Source: Nitrospira sp. (GTDB lineage Bacteria; Nitrospirota; Nitrospiria; Nitrospirales; Nitrospiraceae). Taken from it: DNA of 64,000 nucleotides. The notes beneath the pieces are model-generated. The model saw nothing but the letters and a program-made list of their open reading frames with translations, was not told the DNA's origin and made no database searches. The DNA lies in the NCBI GenBank assembly GCA_016788885.1, contig JAEURX010000006.1:81513-145512 (forward strand), read 5' to 3'. Positions 27,574 to 36,120 of the stretch are shown one piece after another. The position numbers were made by a program, and so were the translations under genes. Every line of letters starts with the position of its first letter. The first letter of the stretch is position 1.

Positions 27574-27701
27574 GGCAGGCTGCTCAAAAAGCCCGTCCAA
27601 CAAGGCCGCAGGCGAGACAAAACCGGAGGCGTAGCCTCGGGCTACGTTGAGGATTTTGTCGAGCTGAGAACGCAGGTGGCGGGATTCTTCAGCAGCCTGC
27701 C
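27574..27701 (-). repeat. Hairpin repeat copy 4, flush with Memo gene stop codon
   Basis: The best-preserved copy, 128 bp. Terminal inverted repeats are GGCAGGCTGCTCAAAAAG (27574-27591) and, on the other strand, GGCAGGCTGCTGAAGAATCC (reading back from 27701). The inner stem is CGTAGC (27630-27635) with GCTACG (27641-27646), extended outside by GACAAAA paired with TTTTGTC. It ends at the base next to the Memo-family gene's stop codon, so it could serve as a terminator for that gene. Confidence 0.85.
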
Positions 27702-28952
27702 CTAGAAGAAGGCCATGCTCGCATACGTCACCGTCGAATTATACTGATCCGTGATCCCGCGATCGTACCGCAGCACCTGCCCCGTTTCCGCCTGAATCAG
27801 ACGCAGCATGGAGTAAATCGGCGAGAAGCCCGAGATACGGCGCTGATCGTTTTCCTTCTGGATGAACTTGGCGAATTCTTCCGGGTCGCGGTTCTCGACA
27901 TGCTTGAGCATCTCGAGGTCGGTCTGCATGCAGCGATGGAAGGAGAAGTCTGTCGGCGGGGCCGAGTCGCCGTAGCGCATGCCGATGTGGGCGAGTTCCG
28001 CACCCACGACGACGCAGTACGATTTGCCGCTAGCGGCAAGCGCCTCTTTTAAGGCCTGAAGAAACGTCTCGACCTGCTCCCGGATTTGCGGATCGCGCAG
28101 ACTGTCCGCAGAAAACGCCGTGAGGATCGGAACAATCGTAAACGCCTGCTCTTGACCGAGGGTCTCTTGCAGGAACGGCAACTGAAATTCCAATGCATGT
28201 TCATTGTGATGTGCCAATTCGTCGGTGAAAGCAGCAGGGATCTGTTCGCGCAGGCGGTCGGTGACCGCGCGTTCGACTTTGACGAGCCCCAATGGTGTCT
28301 GAAAATCTTTGTCGGTCACGGCCACGGGGTGTTCGAGCCCGGAGTGAGCGGTGCCGATCAGCACGTAGAGATCCGGCTTCTGGGCGTCCTGCAATTCCTT
28401 ATAGGCCCAGGCATAGATCGGTCCGGCTTGTTTCATCTCGTAGGTGGGCGCGACGAGGGCCTTGATGAGTTTGCCCTTGTGCTCGGAGGCTTTCACCTCC
28501 GGCCCTTCTTTGGATACGAAGAAGCTGTTGATCTGCGCGCGCAATTTGGCAGGGTCGGCTTCATAACTGCGACCGGCAAATTGCGGCGAACGGGAGGGCG
28601 CCTGGCGATAGGCGGTCAGCGCCTGTTGCTTGGCCTGCTCGGTGCGCTCCCCTTCGAGAAAGAGTTTGGTGTCCAGATCGGCCAGTAACTGCTCGACCTT
28701 ATTCGGCATGAGGAATTCGCCGAAGCGCTTCAGATAAATCGCCCCGATGTCCTGGACGCTATGCTCCCCGTCGAGGTGCTGCACGATGAAGAAATAATTC
28801 AACGGCAGGACCAGGCGTTCCTTGCTCAATCCGGTGGGGTCCCAGAGCACAATGAACTGCTCCTCCCCTTCCTTGATCGGTGAAAATTGCAGATTGCGCA
28901 GCAGCGGGTACTGCTTGGGATCTTTGGCAGTCATGGTCGGTGTGGATTCCAT
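27702..28952 (-). CDS. Memo-family protein (AmmeMemoRadiSam system protein B)
   Basis: 416 residues from ATG 28952. Residues about 130-416 are the Memo domain: VLIGTAHSGLEHPVAVTD, AHHNEHALEFQLPFLQ and VGAELAHIGMRYGD carry the conserved His/Glu residues related to LigB-type dioxygenases. About 120 residues precede it (YPLLRNLQFSPIKEGEEQF, then an acidic region DLDTKLFLEGER) that resemble a small winged-helix or PqqD-like domain. Memo proteins typically co-occur with AMMECR1 and a radical SAM enzyme; neither is in this window. The gene lies 139 bp downstream of the membrane operon on the same strand. Confidence 0.8.
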   Translation of the reverse strand: MESTPTMTAKDPKQYPLLRNLQFSPIKEGEEQFIVLWDPTGLSKERLVLPLNYFFIVQHLDGEHSVQDIGAIYLKRFGEFLMPNKVEQLLADLDTKLFLEGERTEQAKQQALTAYRQAPSRSPQFAGRSYEADPAKLRAQINSFFVSKEGPEVKASEHKGKLIKALVAPTYEMKQAGPIYAWAYKELQDAQKPDLYVLIGTAHSGLEHPVAVTDKDFQTPLGLVKVERAVTDRLREQIPAAFTDELAHHNEHALEFQLPFLQETLGQEQAFTIVPILTAFSADSLRDPQIREQVETFLQALKEALAASGKSYCVVVGAELAHIGMRYGDSAPPTDFSFHRCMQTDLEMLKHVENRDPEEFAKFIQKENDQRRISGFSPIYSMLRLIQAETGQVLRYDRGITDQYNSTVTYASMAFF

Positions 28953-29091
28953 AGTGGCGGCATTGTAACGGAGCAAACTTCTCAGGCGCAACAGGAGAGC
29001 GGGATGTTGAACAAGCCGCGGTGTGACAGTTCCTTCGCAAGGTACAACCTGGTCGCTATTCCAGGACAACCTCGTGGCTCCATCCCGCCGG

Positions 29092-29847
29092 TTACTGATT
29101 GGGCGGATGGCTGCTGCTGCGGCGGCTGAGGACGATCAAGGTGGCGACGGTCAAAAGCACCAGCCAGAGAGTGGGACGCCCATAGGAGGCATCGGAGAAT
29201 TCGATCAGGTCGGTCAGCCGGCCGATCAGCAGCGACATGCGGGCCATCACGGTGTAGCCAAAGGCCGCGCCGAAGGAAATCATTAGGAACAGAATCCCAG
29301 CACGGGCGACGGCTTTGCCAGGACCGGAATGTTCGACGGAGAAGAAGAAATAAAACAGCACGGAGACGACGCCGATCAGGATGATGATGCCGTTCAAATG
29401 ACTCGCCGGGTTGAGCAGCGAATAGTCGAAGGTGACGCCTCCACCTGGCGCGATGCCGAGGAGCGGTCGCACGGTATCCTCGATCTGTTTCAAAATGAAT
29501 GAGGAGATGGTCCGGGGAATCGCCAAGCCTGCCCCGACGCCGACGATGAACGCGAAGGCGTAGCGCGACAGCCAGGCGGCCTTCGGGACATACCGGGTGA
29601 GCATGAGCATCCCGATGCCGACGGGAATCAACAGCGACCATTCACCCTTGTCCAGTATCGGCCGTACGATTAGCGTCATCACGACCGTGTCATAGGTCTT
29701 CACGATCGTATAGCCCAGCGAGACGCCGACATAGAGGTGTTCTGCGAGCTTGAACAGCGGATTGTCCTCATACAGGAACGAGAGGATGAAGAGCGTCAGC
29801 CCTGTGGCGATCCAGGCGCCGAGTATGACACCGAACGACAGTTCCAT
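29092..29847 (-). CDS. Integral membrane protein, last gene of the MutL operon
   Basis: 251 residues, about seven hydrophobic segments (for example VILGAWIATGLTLFILSFLY, LNGIIILIGVVSVLFYFFF, PTLWLVLLTVATLIVLS). No known family was recognised. The start lies 5 bp from the stop of the upstream gene, which ties it to the operon. Its role is presumably structural within the same membrane complex; no catalytic motif is visible. Confidence 0.6.
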   Translation of the reverse strand: MELSFGVILGAWIATGLTLFILSFLYEDNPLFKLAEHLYVGVSLGYTIVKTYDTVVMTLIVRPILDKGEWSLLIPVGIGMLMLTRYVPKAAWLSRYAFAFIVGVGAGLAIPRTISSFILKQIEDTVRPLLGIAPGGGVTFDYSLLNPASHLNGIIILIGVVSVLFYFFFSVEHSGPGKAVARAGILFLMISFGAAFGYTVMARMSLLIGRLTDLIEFSDASYGRPTLWLVLLTVATLIVLSRRSSSHPPNQ

Positions 29848-29852
29848 AGCGC

Positions 29853-30698
29853 CTAGGACCCCATCCCGTCCTGCCGGCGCTGTTGACGCCGTAAGGAGAA
29901 GTAAAAAATGTTGCAGATGGCGACGAGCACGATGATGGCCAGGTGTGTGGCCGACTGAGCATCCATGCCGGCGACCGCTTTCCCCTTCTGCCCGATCAAC
30001 GTTTCATATTCCGCTGCCCCGCGCAGGCCGCCGATCAAACCGTTGATCTGCCCGCTGCGTAACAGCGGATAGAGGCCCGGCGCGATGACACCGGTACACC
30101 CGCCGCCCAGTTCGAACTTGTATTTGTCTTTGCCGAAGACGTACCAGGCTTCGACGCCGGGATTCCCCGCGCCCAGGCTGACCGCATAGGTGACATCGCG
30201 CAGGTTCTGCACACCGGCTAGTACCGGGAGACCCTTGGTGGCCTTCCCTCCATAGTCTGCAGGGAACGCGTTATACAGATCCTGTCCCATATTCAGAATG
30301 ACGGCGCTGCCGCCGGGACTCCAGCCCAGAAACACGTAGTCCTTCCCGTTCTCCTTGCCCGCTTCTTTCGCCGTGTGCGTCAGGATTTGGTCAGCGAGCC
30401 CGGTGCCTGAGACCCAAAGCGTCATGGCCACGACGCGCAGGTTCTTCTTAAACGCGTGGCGCAAAATCGCAATGGCTTGCGGATAGAGTTCCGGTTTGGA
30501 TGCGGGATCGAAATCCAACGAGAGGAGAAAGACCGATCCTTCGGGCAGTCCTTCGATATAGTCGTAGACGCCGCGTACTTCGGAGGAAATCTTGATAGGC
30601 AATCCGACCGGGAACAGCAGCGGCACAAGCGTGCAGAGGCCGATCACCAGAAAGATGATCCGCCGGTCGATGCGCAACATACGCTCGGCGAACGTCAT
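29853..30698 (-). CDS. Membrane-anchored protein with large extracytoplasmic domain
   Basis: 281 residues. ATG 30698 was chosen because it overlaps the upstream stop (ATGA); the longer frame has no other support. TM helices lie near residues 12-32 (IIFLVIGLCTLVPLLFPVG) and 252-272 (LAIIVLVAICNIFYFSL). The roughly 220 residues between them contain YVFLGWSPGGSAVILNMGQD and FELGGGCTGVIAPGLYP and look like a folded alpha/beta domain, presumably outside the cytoplasm. The family was not recognised with confidence. Confidence 0.58.
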   Translation of the reverse strand: MTFAERMLRIDRRIIFLVIGLCTLVPLLFPVGLPIKISSEVRGVYDYIEGLPEGSVFLLSLDFDPASKPELYPQAIAILRHAFKKNLRVVAMTLWVSGTGLADQILTHTAKEAGKENGKDYVFLGWSPGGSAVILNMGQDLYNAFPADYGGKATKGLPVLAGVQNLRDVTYAVSLGAGNPGVEAWYVFGKDKYKFELGGGCTGVIAPGLYPLLRSGQINGLIGGLRGAAEYETLIGQKGKAVAGMDAQSATHLAIIVLVAICNIFYFSLRRQQRRQDGMGS

Positions 30699-31345
30699 TC
30701 CTTGCCCCCGCCGAGGTAGGAGCGTTCCACGCCGAAGATGATTTTGAACGAGAGGGCGACGGCGCCCAGGCTCACGCCGATCAGAATCGCTCGCCGCACG
30801 GAGGCGTTCAGGACATTCAAAATCCAACTCGACAGGTCGCCGCTGAGCGGCAGGATATATTCGCCGAGCGGCACGCGTCCCATCATCACGATGACGGCGG
30901 CCACCAACAGCACGGCGGCTTCACGGCTTCGCGCACGGAACGAGCGGTAGGCGGCAGAGGCAATGAAGAAGGCCAGGATGGCGAACATGGTGCCTTGCAG
31001 CGGCACGAGCGTATAGGAGTAGACCCAACCGAACGAGGTCAACGCGCCATCGATACTTTCCTTGCCGTTATTCCAGAGTCCCACGATGATCGTGCCGAGC
31101 ATGCCGACGTACAGCACCAGGTTGTAGACCCAACCGGCTTCCTTCCGGCGGATCTTGGCTGCATGCACGTGGAACAGGCTGGTGATGCCGAGGACGAGCG
31201 CGAACCCGCCGATGATCTGGAGCCACTTGGTGACAGTGGTGAGCAGTTGTTCGGAGGCCGGATGCGGCACGTAGTATTGGGCTGCCATGACCAGTCCCGT
31301 AATCATGGTGATGAGCAGCGGGAGTTGTCGGCGAAGGAAAATCAT
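30695..31345 (-). CDS. Polytopic membrane protein of the MutL operon
   Basis: 216 residues with about six hydrophobic segments (LPLLITMITGLVMAAQYY, IIGGFALVLGITSLFHV, VYNLVLYVGMLGTIIVGLW, GTMFAILAFFIASAAY and others). Both ends overlap neighbouring genes by 4 nt (ATGA), so translation is coupled with the genes on each side. It has no motif I recognise; the operon context suggests a membrane subunit of one complex. Confidence 0.6.
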   Translation of the reverse strand: MIFLRRQLPLLITMITGLVMAAQYYVPHPASEQLLTTVTKWLQIIGGFALVLGITSLFHVHAAKIRRKEAGWVYNLVLYVGMLGTIIVGLWNNGKESIDGALTSFGWVYSYTLVPLQGTMFAILAFFIASAAYRSFRARSREAAVLLVAAVIVMMGRVPLGEYILPLSGDLSSWILNVLNASVRRAILIGVSLGAVALSFKIIFGVERSYLGGGKE

Positions 31346-32580
31346 TTGAGATCCTTAAACAGGTCCAGCAGCGGCTGTGCCCAGCCGTTCCCGGTGAGCA
31401 CGGCGACGGTGGCCAGCAGCGTTCCGATCCCGATGACGCTCAGAATGAACGCCTTGCCGAGATCCTGCCCGCGCAGTGTGCCGATCTGGATCGGTTCCTT
31501 CGAGAGGTAGGCGCTGGCGGCATACAGTTCCTCGCCGATCAGGGTGTAGTCGCAGGTGGTCACGAAAAACGGCAACTGGTGGTCCGAGTCGGTGCCGGCG
31601 ATTTGAATGGCCCCCGTGCTTGCGCCGGTTTCCGTCAGCAGGAGCGATTCGGCAAAGTACGACCCCATGAAAAAGTTCGCTGCCGGTTTTCGCCGCAGCA
31701 TGATGCCGTCGACCGCCGCGGTATAGCTGAACTGGTCGCTGGTGATGAAAAAGTTCGCGTCATCTTTGAACAGGTCCGGTTTCCCCGCTTCCATGTAGGC
31801 CTGCTTGGTGATTTCCTGGCAGACCGCCATCGTGATCGGCTCCCGATGGGGCACCAGCAATTCCGTTTCGTACGAGGCGGCCTTCTTGGCGACGCGTCCC
31901 AGGATCACGGCGGCGGCAATGGTTGAGGGATCGTTCATGTCGTGCGCGCCGGTCATGTAGAGCACCGGTTTGCCCAATTCCGTCGCTCGCCCGATGGCTT
32001 CATCGACGGCATCCAAACCGGGAATGCGGCGCAGAAAGATCTCTTTTCGCTTGGCCAGGCTGATGGCGTAAAACACGATCGCGCCGAACATCAACGCCAG
32101 CACGAGGTTGTTCACCTGGTTCCAATTCATCCAGTTCGGTTCCGCGGAGGCGACAACGGGCGGGGCAATCAATCGTTCCTGCCCGCTAACCGACGCGACG
32201 GTGACGGCATAGGGCTGGCCGGATTTGACTTCCATGCCTTTGCCGTTTTTGATCAGAAACTGATGGTCATTGGGATCCCCGGTTCTCGTCCACCAGGCCG
32301 ACTTGCCCTCGCGGACGTAGCGCGTATTGGCAGGAAATTCTGCCACGACTTTCCATGCCGTTGGGTCTTGGGGAAGACCGCCTTCATGAACCAGGATTTG
32401 ATATTTCGTGGTGGCACTATCAGTTGCGGAAGGAGCCCAGAGCACTGTGAGACTCCCACCTCCGTCGCTGGGGGTATCGATCACACGCAGTTGCTGCGGC
32501 ATGGTCTGCGCTTGGGCGAACGGCGGCAGGAGCGCCGGCAGGCAGAACATAAAGACTAGGATGAGGAAGCGATGCAGCAC
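31342..32580 (-). CDS. Signal-peptide membrane protein, DUF6754-like
   Basis: 412 residues from GTG 32580, with AAGGAG about 10 nt upstream. An N-terminal signal peptide (FLILVFMFCLPALLPPFAQA) precedes a fibronectin-III-like beta domain (about residues 30-140: SLTVLWAPSATDSATTKYQI). A TM helix follows (LVLALMFGAIVFYAISLA). A domain of about 180 residues (LYMTGAHDMNDPSTIAA, AVDGIMLRRKPAANFFMG, FVTTCDYTLIGEELYAAS) is followed by a final TM helix. The last domain resembles DUF6754 as I remember it, an uncharacterised family. It overlaps the next gene by 4 nt. Confidence 0.62.
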   Translation of the reverse strand: MLHRFLILVFMFCLPALLPPFAQAQTMPQQLRVIDTPSDGGGSLTVLWAPSATDSATTKYQILVHEGGLPQDPTAWKVVAEFPANTRYVREGKSAWWTRTGDPNDHQFLIKNGKGMEVKSGQPYAVTVASVSGQERLIAPPVVASAEPNWMNWNQVNNLVLALMFGAIVFYAISLAKRKEIFLRRIPGLDAVDEAIGRATELGKPVLYMTGAHDMNDPSTIAAAVILGRVAKKAASYETELLVPHREPITMAVCQEITKQAYMEAGKPDLFKDDANFFITSDQFSYTAAVDGIMLRRKPAANFFMGSYFAESLLLTETGASTGAIQIAGTDSDHQLPFFVTTCDYTLIGEELYAASAYLSKEPIQIGTLRGQDLGKAFILSVIGIGTLLATVAVLTGNGWAQPLLDLFKDLK

Positions 32581-32585
32581 GCGGT

Positions 32586-33713
32586 TCAGGCTCCTTCGAT
32601 CACTTCGATATTGGCGCGCGGCACCACGGTCGTCGTGCCGTCGGGGAAGCGGACTTCAAGCACACGGACTTCACTTTCGGTCGGAATGGCGCGCAACTCC
32701 GACGGCAGTCCTGAGACGGCGCCGATCTTGCCGAACAGCGGGTCGCGGATGATGCGGACCGGATCGCCGAGTTGAATCCCTTCCCGCTCGGCTTGCGCGA
32801 GTTTTGTCGCGGCAGCTGGGCCGCTATGTGGAATGATGATTTCAGGGCGGATGACGCCGGCCCGGATCTGCGTGGCCCCCGATATTGACGCCTTTTGTCC
32901 CGCATGGGCGGAGAGCAGTGCAAACGTCTTGGGCGCCATGGGAATGGTACCGAACCCTTCCGTCAGGATGAGCGTGAAGCCGACCTGCTCGGTGCCGGTG
33001 ATCGCAACGCCCAGGTCATACCCGAGCAGCGCGCGCAGATCCTTGTCATGGATGCCCCCGACGACCAGGCCGACGATGCCGAGTTCCTTGGCGCGCGCCA
33101 TGGTGGCTGCCGAGAGAAACGCGCCTCCGACGACGACCTTGCCCTTCATCGATGGGTTGAGCTGTTCCGGCAGGAGCGGTTGATCCGGCGCCTTGACGCC
33201 CATGATCAGTTCGCCGCTCGTTTCTCCTCCAATGCCGAAGATGCCTTGCACGAGGCTGCACGTACTTTCTACTGTGACACCCTGGTCGGGATGCACCTCA
33301 GCCACGGCGCCGTCGATGTAGCCGCGTAGCTCCAACACCCTCGGTGGCTCGCGCAACAGGACTTGGCCGGTAATGGTCGAGACGGATTCCACCTTGCCGG
33401 TGATCGGCGAGCGGATTTCGGTCTTAAACCATTTGATGAAGGGTTTGTTTTCAGCGAGCACGTCGTCCTTCTGGACGGAGTCTTTTTCTTTTTTGACGAG
33501 GTAGTCGTTGATTTCATCCGGCGCGATGCCGAGCTGATTGGCCAGGTTGAGCGGCACGACCTTTCCCGGCAACTCGGCGCGAGCCACGGCGGTGTCGGCC
33601 CGCACGGTGTCGCCCACCTTCACAAGCACGGTGCCCGGCAACGGAAGAATGCGCCGACGGCGGACGGTCGTTCGCTCGGTGACGGTCAGGCCTGGTGTGT
33701 AACTATGCGCCAT
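32586..33713 (-). CDS. Lipoyl/HlyD-like hairpin protein with KOW-like C-terminus
   Basis: 375 residues, no signal peptide or TM. Two half-barrel stretches resemble biotinyl/lipoyl-fold hairpins: ILPLPGTVLVKVGDTV with AELPGKVV, and EIRSPITGKVESVSTITGQV. The modifiable Lys motif is absent, as in HlyD- or RnfC-type hairpins. The middle region is Gly-rich (GIFGIGGETSGEL, VVGGAFLSAATMARAKELG), and the C-terminus reads like a KOW/SH3 barrel (GDPVRIIRDPLFGKIGAVSGL). It may act as the cytoplasmic adaptor between the ATPase and the membrane subunits; that is inference. A hairpin repeat separates it from the upstream mutL-like gene. Confidence 0.58.
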   Translation of the reverse strand: MAHSYTPGLTVTERTTVRRRRILPLPGTVLVKVGDTVRADTAVARAELPGKVVPLNLANQLGIAPDEINDYLVKKEKDSVQKDDVLAENKPFIKWFKTEIRSPITGKVESVSTITGQVLLREPPRVLELRGYIDGAVAEVHPDQGVTVESTCSLVQGIFGIGGETSGELIMGVKAPDQPLLPEQLNPSMKGKVVVGGAFLSAATMARAKELGIVGLVVGGIHDKDLRALLGYDLGVAITGTEQVGFTLILTEGFGTIPMAPKTFALLSAHAGQKASISGATQIRAGVIRPEIIIPHSGPAAATKLAQAEREGIQLGDPVRIIRDPLFGKIGAVSGLPSELRAIPTESEVRVLEVRFPDGTTTVVPRANIEVIEGA

Positions 33714-33717
33714 AATC

Positions 33718-33836
33718 GGTTGCTGAAACGCCCTACAGCTTCGTTCTCAGTTGCTCGCTCCCCTCACCGTACAACTCCCGGTACGGTTCGAGGCTCTCGC
33801 GCCTTGCGGCCTCGGTGCAGGGCGTTTTGAGCAACC
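33718..33836 (+). repeat. Hairpin repeat copy 5, inside the MutL operon
   Basis: About 119 bp between the mutL-like gene and the lipoyl/KOW gene. Outer arms are GGTTGCTGAAACGCCCT (33718-33734) and AGGGCGTTTTGAGCAACC (ending at 33836). The inner stem is CCGTAC with GTACGG. Because it sits inside an operon it may attenuate, process or protect the transcript rather than end it. Confidence 0.75.
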
Positions 33837-33861
33837 TGTCTTGCCACTCAGCCATTCGCTA

Positions 33862-35712
33862 TCAGTTCCCTTTTGGATACAACCCGACGGCCTGATACCA
33901 GCGTGTCAGCAGGGCGACTCGCGCGGCCTGCTCCGTGGGCAACTGTAACGGACGACCGCGCCCGTCCAGCATCAGCCCCACAACGCCACCCTTCACCGTT
34001 CGCGTGAACGATTGTCCGGGGCCTTCGCCGAGATCCACCTGTTTGGCCGGTTGCAGCGTGACGGTGGCCTGCTGATCGAGGGGCAGGTTGAATAACTTGA
34101 GATCGCCGAACGCCAAGGTGCCCTTTTCAATGCGTCCATCCGGCAGCGTCACTTCGTAGTCGGCGCAACGCTCTCCGTCCTTGCCTTGGCCTATCGGCGC
34201 AATGCAGGTGCCCAGGTACACCATGCAATCCCGGATGAAGACATCGGTGGCCGCCTGTTCGTTGACGGTGGATAGCACACCGAGATGCGGCATCATGAAA
34301 ATGCTGTCGACCGACAGCGTGGTGACGCCGAGCGGTTCATAGGCATCGACCATCATCAGCATGGACTGAATACGGCGCGGCGCGTGCGACAGGATGCCGC
34401 CGCTACCGACGATCAAATCCAACTTCAAGAGATCGATGAGCGTCTTGCCGGAGGTGCGTTGCTCGAACACGTCGGAAATCGTCCGTTCCTGCTGCACGCC
34501 CTTCAGTCCCGTCGCCAGCGACTTATGGTGGATCAACGCCAGCCGCAGCGCCTCCCGCGCGATGGCATGTTCGATCTGGAGCTCATCGAGCGATTGGGGA
34601 ATGGTCGTGGGGCGCACCATTTTATTCTTAATGCGATTCCTGAGCGTCTGTTCGTCGATGGTGAACGGCACCCAGCGCATGATGTTTTCGAGGCCCGCCT
34701 CCGCCAGCACGTTCGAGATACTGTAGGACATGCCGAGGTTGGCGCTGACGGTGCGATTGAAGAGGCCGCCGAAGACCGAGAACACGTCGGTCGTCGCGCC
34801 GCCGATATCCACGCCGATCAGGTTGATGCCCTCGCGCTTGGCGATGGTCTCCATGATGACGCCGACCGCGGCCGGAGTCGGCATGATAGGCGCGCCGGCC
34901 ATCTCGATGAGTTTCTTGTACCCCGGCGCTTGCTGCATGACATGTTCGAGAAACAGATCATGGATCTTGTTGCGCGCCGGGGCGAGATTTTCCCGCTCCA
35001 GCACAGGCCGGATATTGTCGGCGAATTCGAGTGCGGTCTTTTCGCCGAGGATTGTTTTAACCTGCGGCTGTGCATCTTTATTGCCTGCATACACGAGCGG
35101 TAACTGATAGGTGCTGCCAAAGCGCGGCCGGGGTTCGGCTGCGGCGATGTATTCGGCCATTTCCACGACGTGGGTCACGGCGCCGCCGTCCGTGCCGCCG
35201 GACATGAGAATCATGTCCGGCCGCATGGTGCGAATCCGTTCGATCTTTTCGTAAGGCAATCGACCGTCGTTAGAGGCCAGCACATCGATGACGATCGCGC
35301 CGGCGCCGAGTGCGGCGCGTTGAGCGCTTTCCCCCGTCATGTTCTGCACCACACCCGTGACCATCATCTGCAAGCCGCCGCCGGCGCTGCTGGTCGACAC
35401 GTAAATATCCACGCCCCGCTTCGGGTCGCCTTGCGCCGCGTGGTTGGGCGTGATGATGCGGTCGCCGTCCAGGATCGTCCGGCCGGACAGTTCTTCGATT
35501 TCCGCAATGGCGTTGAGCACGCCGCGTGTCACGTCTTCGAAGGGAGCTTCCACGGTGGTCGGCGCTTCACCGCGATAGGTCTGGCGGTATTCGTTGCCGA
35601 CTTTCTCGATCAGGATGGCTTTGGTGGTCGTGCTGCCGCAGTCGGTCGCCACGATGACGTTCAACGGCTGTGTGGGGTTTGATGTCGCGGGAGACTGCTG
35701 CGCTGCCGTCAT
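33862..35712 (-). CDS. ASKHA-fold ATPase of the glutamate mutase MutL family
   Basis: 616 residues from ATG 35712, overlapping the upstream stop by 4 nt. It has two phosphate loops of the actin/Hsp70/sugar-kinase fold: TDCGSTTTK (from Asp24) and GVDIGGATTDV (Asp302), plus the adenosine-loop Gly cluster IVGSGG (436-439). The family is named after MutL/GlmL, encoded between the glutamate mutase subunits in clostridia and thought to reactivate the B12 enzyme. No mutE, mutS or other adenosylcobalamin enzyme is present here; the neighbours are membrane proteins. It is more likely the ATPase or scaffold of that membrane system. Confidence 0.85.
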   Translation of the reverse strand: MTAAQQSPATSNPTQPLNVIVATDCGSTTTKAILIEKVGNEYRQTYRGEAPTTVEAPFEDVTRGVLNAIAEIEELSGRTILDGDRIITPNHAAQGDPKRGVDIYVSTSSAGGGLQMMVTGVVQNMTGESAQRAALGAGAIVIDVLASNDGRLPYEKIERIRTMRPDMILMSGGTDGGAVTHVVEMAEYIAAAEPRPRFGSTYQLPLVYAGNKDAQPQVKTILGEKTALEFADNIRPVLERENLAPARNKIHDLFLEHVMQQAPGYKKLIEMAGAPIMPTPAAVGVIMETIAKREGINLIGVDIGGATTDVFSVFGGLFNRTVSANLGMSYSISNVLAEAGLENIMRWVPFTIDEQTLRNRIKNKMVRPTTIPQSLDELQIEHAIAREALRLALIHHKSLATGLKGVQQERTISDVFEQRTSGKTLIDLLKLDLIVGSGGILSHAPRRIQSMLMMVDAYEPLGVTTLSVDSIFMMPHLGVLSTVNEQAATDVFIRDCMVYLGTCIAPIGQGKDGERCADYEVTLPDGRIEKGTLAFGDLKLFNLPLDQQATVTLQPAKQVDLGEGPGQSFTRTVKGGVVGLMLDGRGRPLQLPTEQAARVALLTRWYQAVGLYPKGN

Positions 35713-36083
35713 CGAGCCGGCGCTCCTGTAGACGCTGCAGCCTTGGCTTCGATGAGCGCGGTGAGGCGTTGCAGGGAATCCCGTCGCTCCAGCAGACGGG
35801 CGATCTGTGCGAGTTCGTTGCCGCTGAAGACACATTCGACGAGAGGCGCCAGGAAGTGCAGCGCCTGACTGCCGAGAAAATTCATGGGGCCCATCGATTC
35901 GAGAAAGAGCGTGGCCGGGGCCGCCATGCGGCGCGCGACGATCGCGTCGGCAATCCGTTCGAGCAGCGCGAGATCATCGGTGGTGAAGGCCGGTTGATCG
36001 GAACGCAGGGCAAAGGCATGGCGGAGGCCAGCTCGAAGATCGTGGGTGCGACGGGAGAACAATCCGGATGAGAAGACAGCCAT
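35709..36083 (-). CDS. Small conserved partner of the MutL-family ATPase
   Basis: 124 residues, soluble, mostly helical. The conserved-looking core is PATLFLESMGPMNFLGSQAL followed by FLAPLVECVF and the helix LAQIARLLERRDSLQRLTALIE. It is the first gene behind the strong promoter at 36121-36149, and its stop overlaps the mutL-like start. I do not recognise a named family. The position suggests it binds the ATPase. Confidence 0.62.
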   Translation of the reverse strand: MAVFSSGLFSRRTHDLRAGLRHAFALRSDQPAFTTDDLALLERIADAIVARRMAAPATLFLESMGPMNFLGSQALHFLAPLVECVFSGNELAQIARLLERRDSLQRLTALIEAKAAASTGAPAR

Positions 36084-36120
36084 AAGTGCTTGTCAGATCA
36101 GCTTAAACGATTGGTTTGGC

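Noticed and set aside
28988..29004. 17-bp identity CAACAGGAGAGCGGGAT shared with 21270-21286
   Set aside because: A single short match inside unrelated contexts (the end of hsdS and an intergenic gap) is expected by chance at a moderate rate and has no flanking similarity.
29005..29091. Possible further hairpin repeat copy downstream of the membrane operon
   Set aside because: Only the fragments GGGATGTTGAACAAGCC and CGCAAGGTAC resemble the family; no matching right arm or inner stem could be found.
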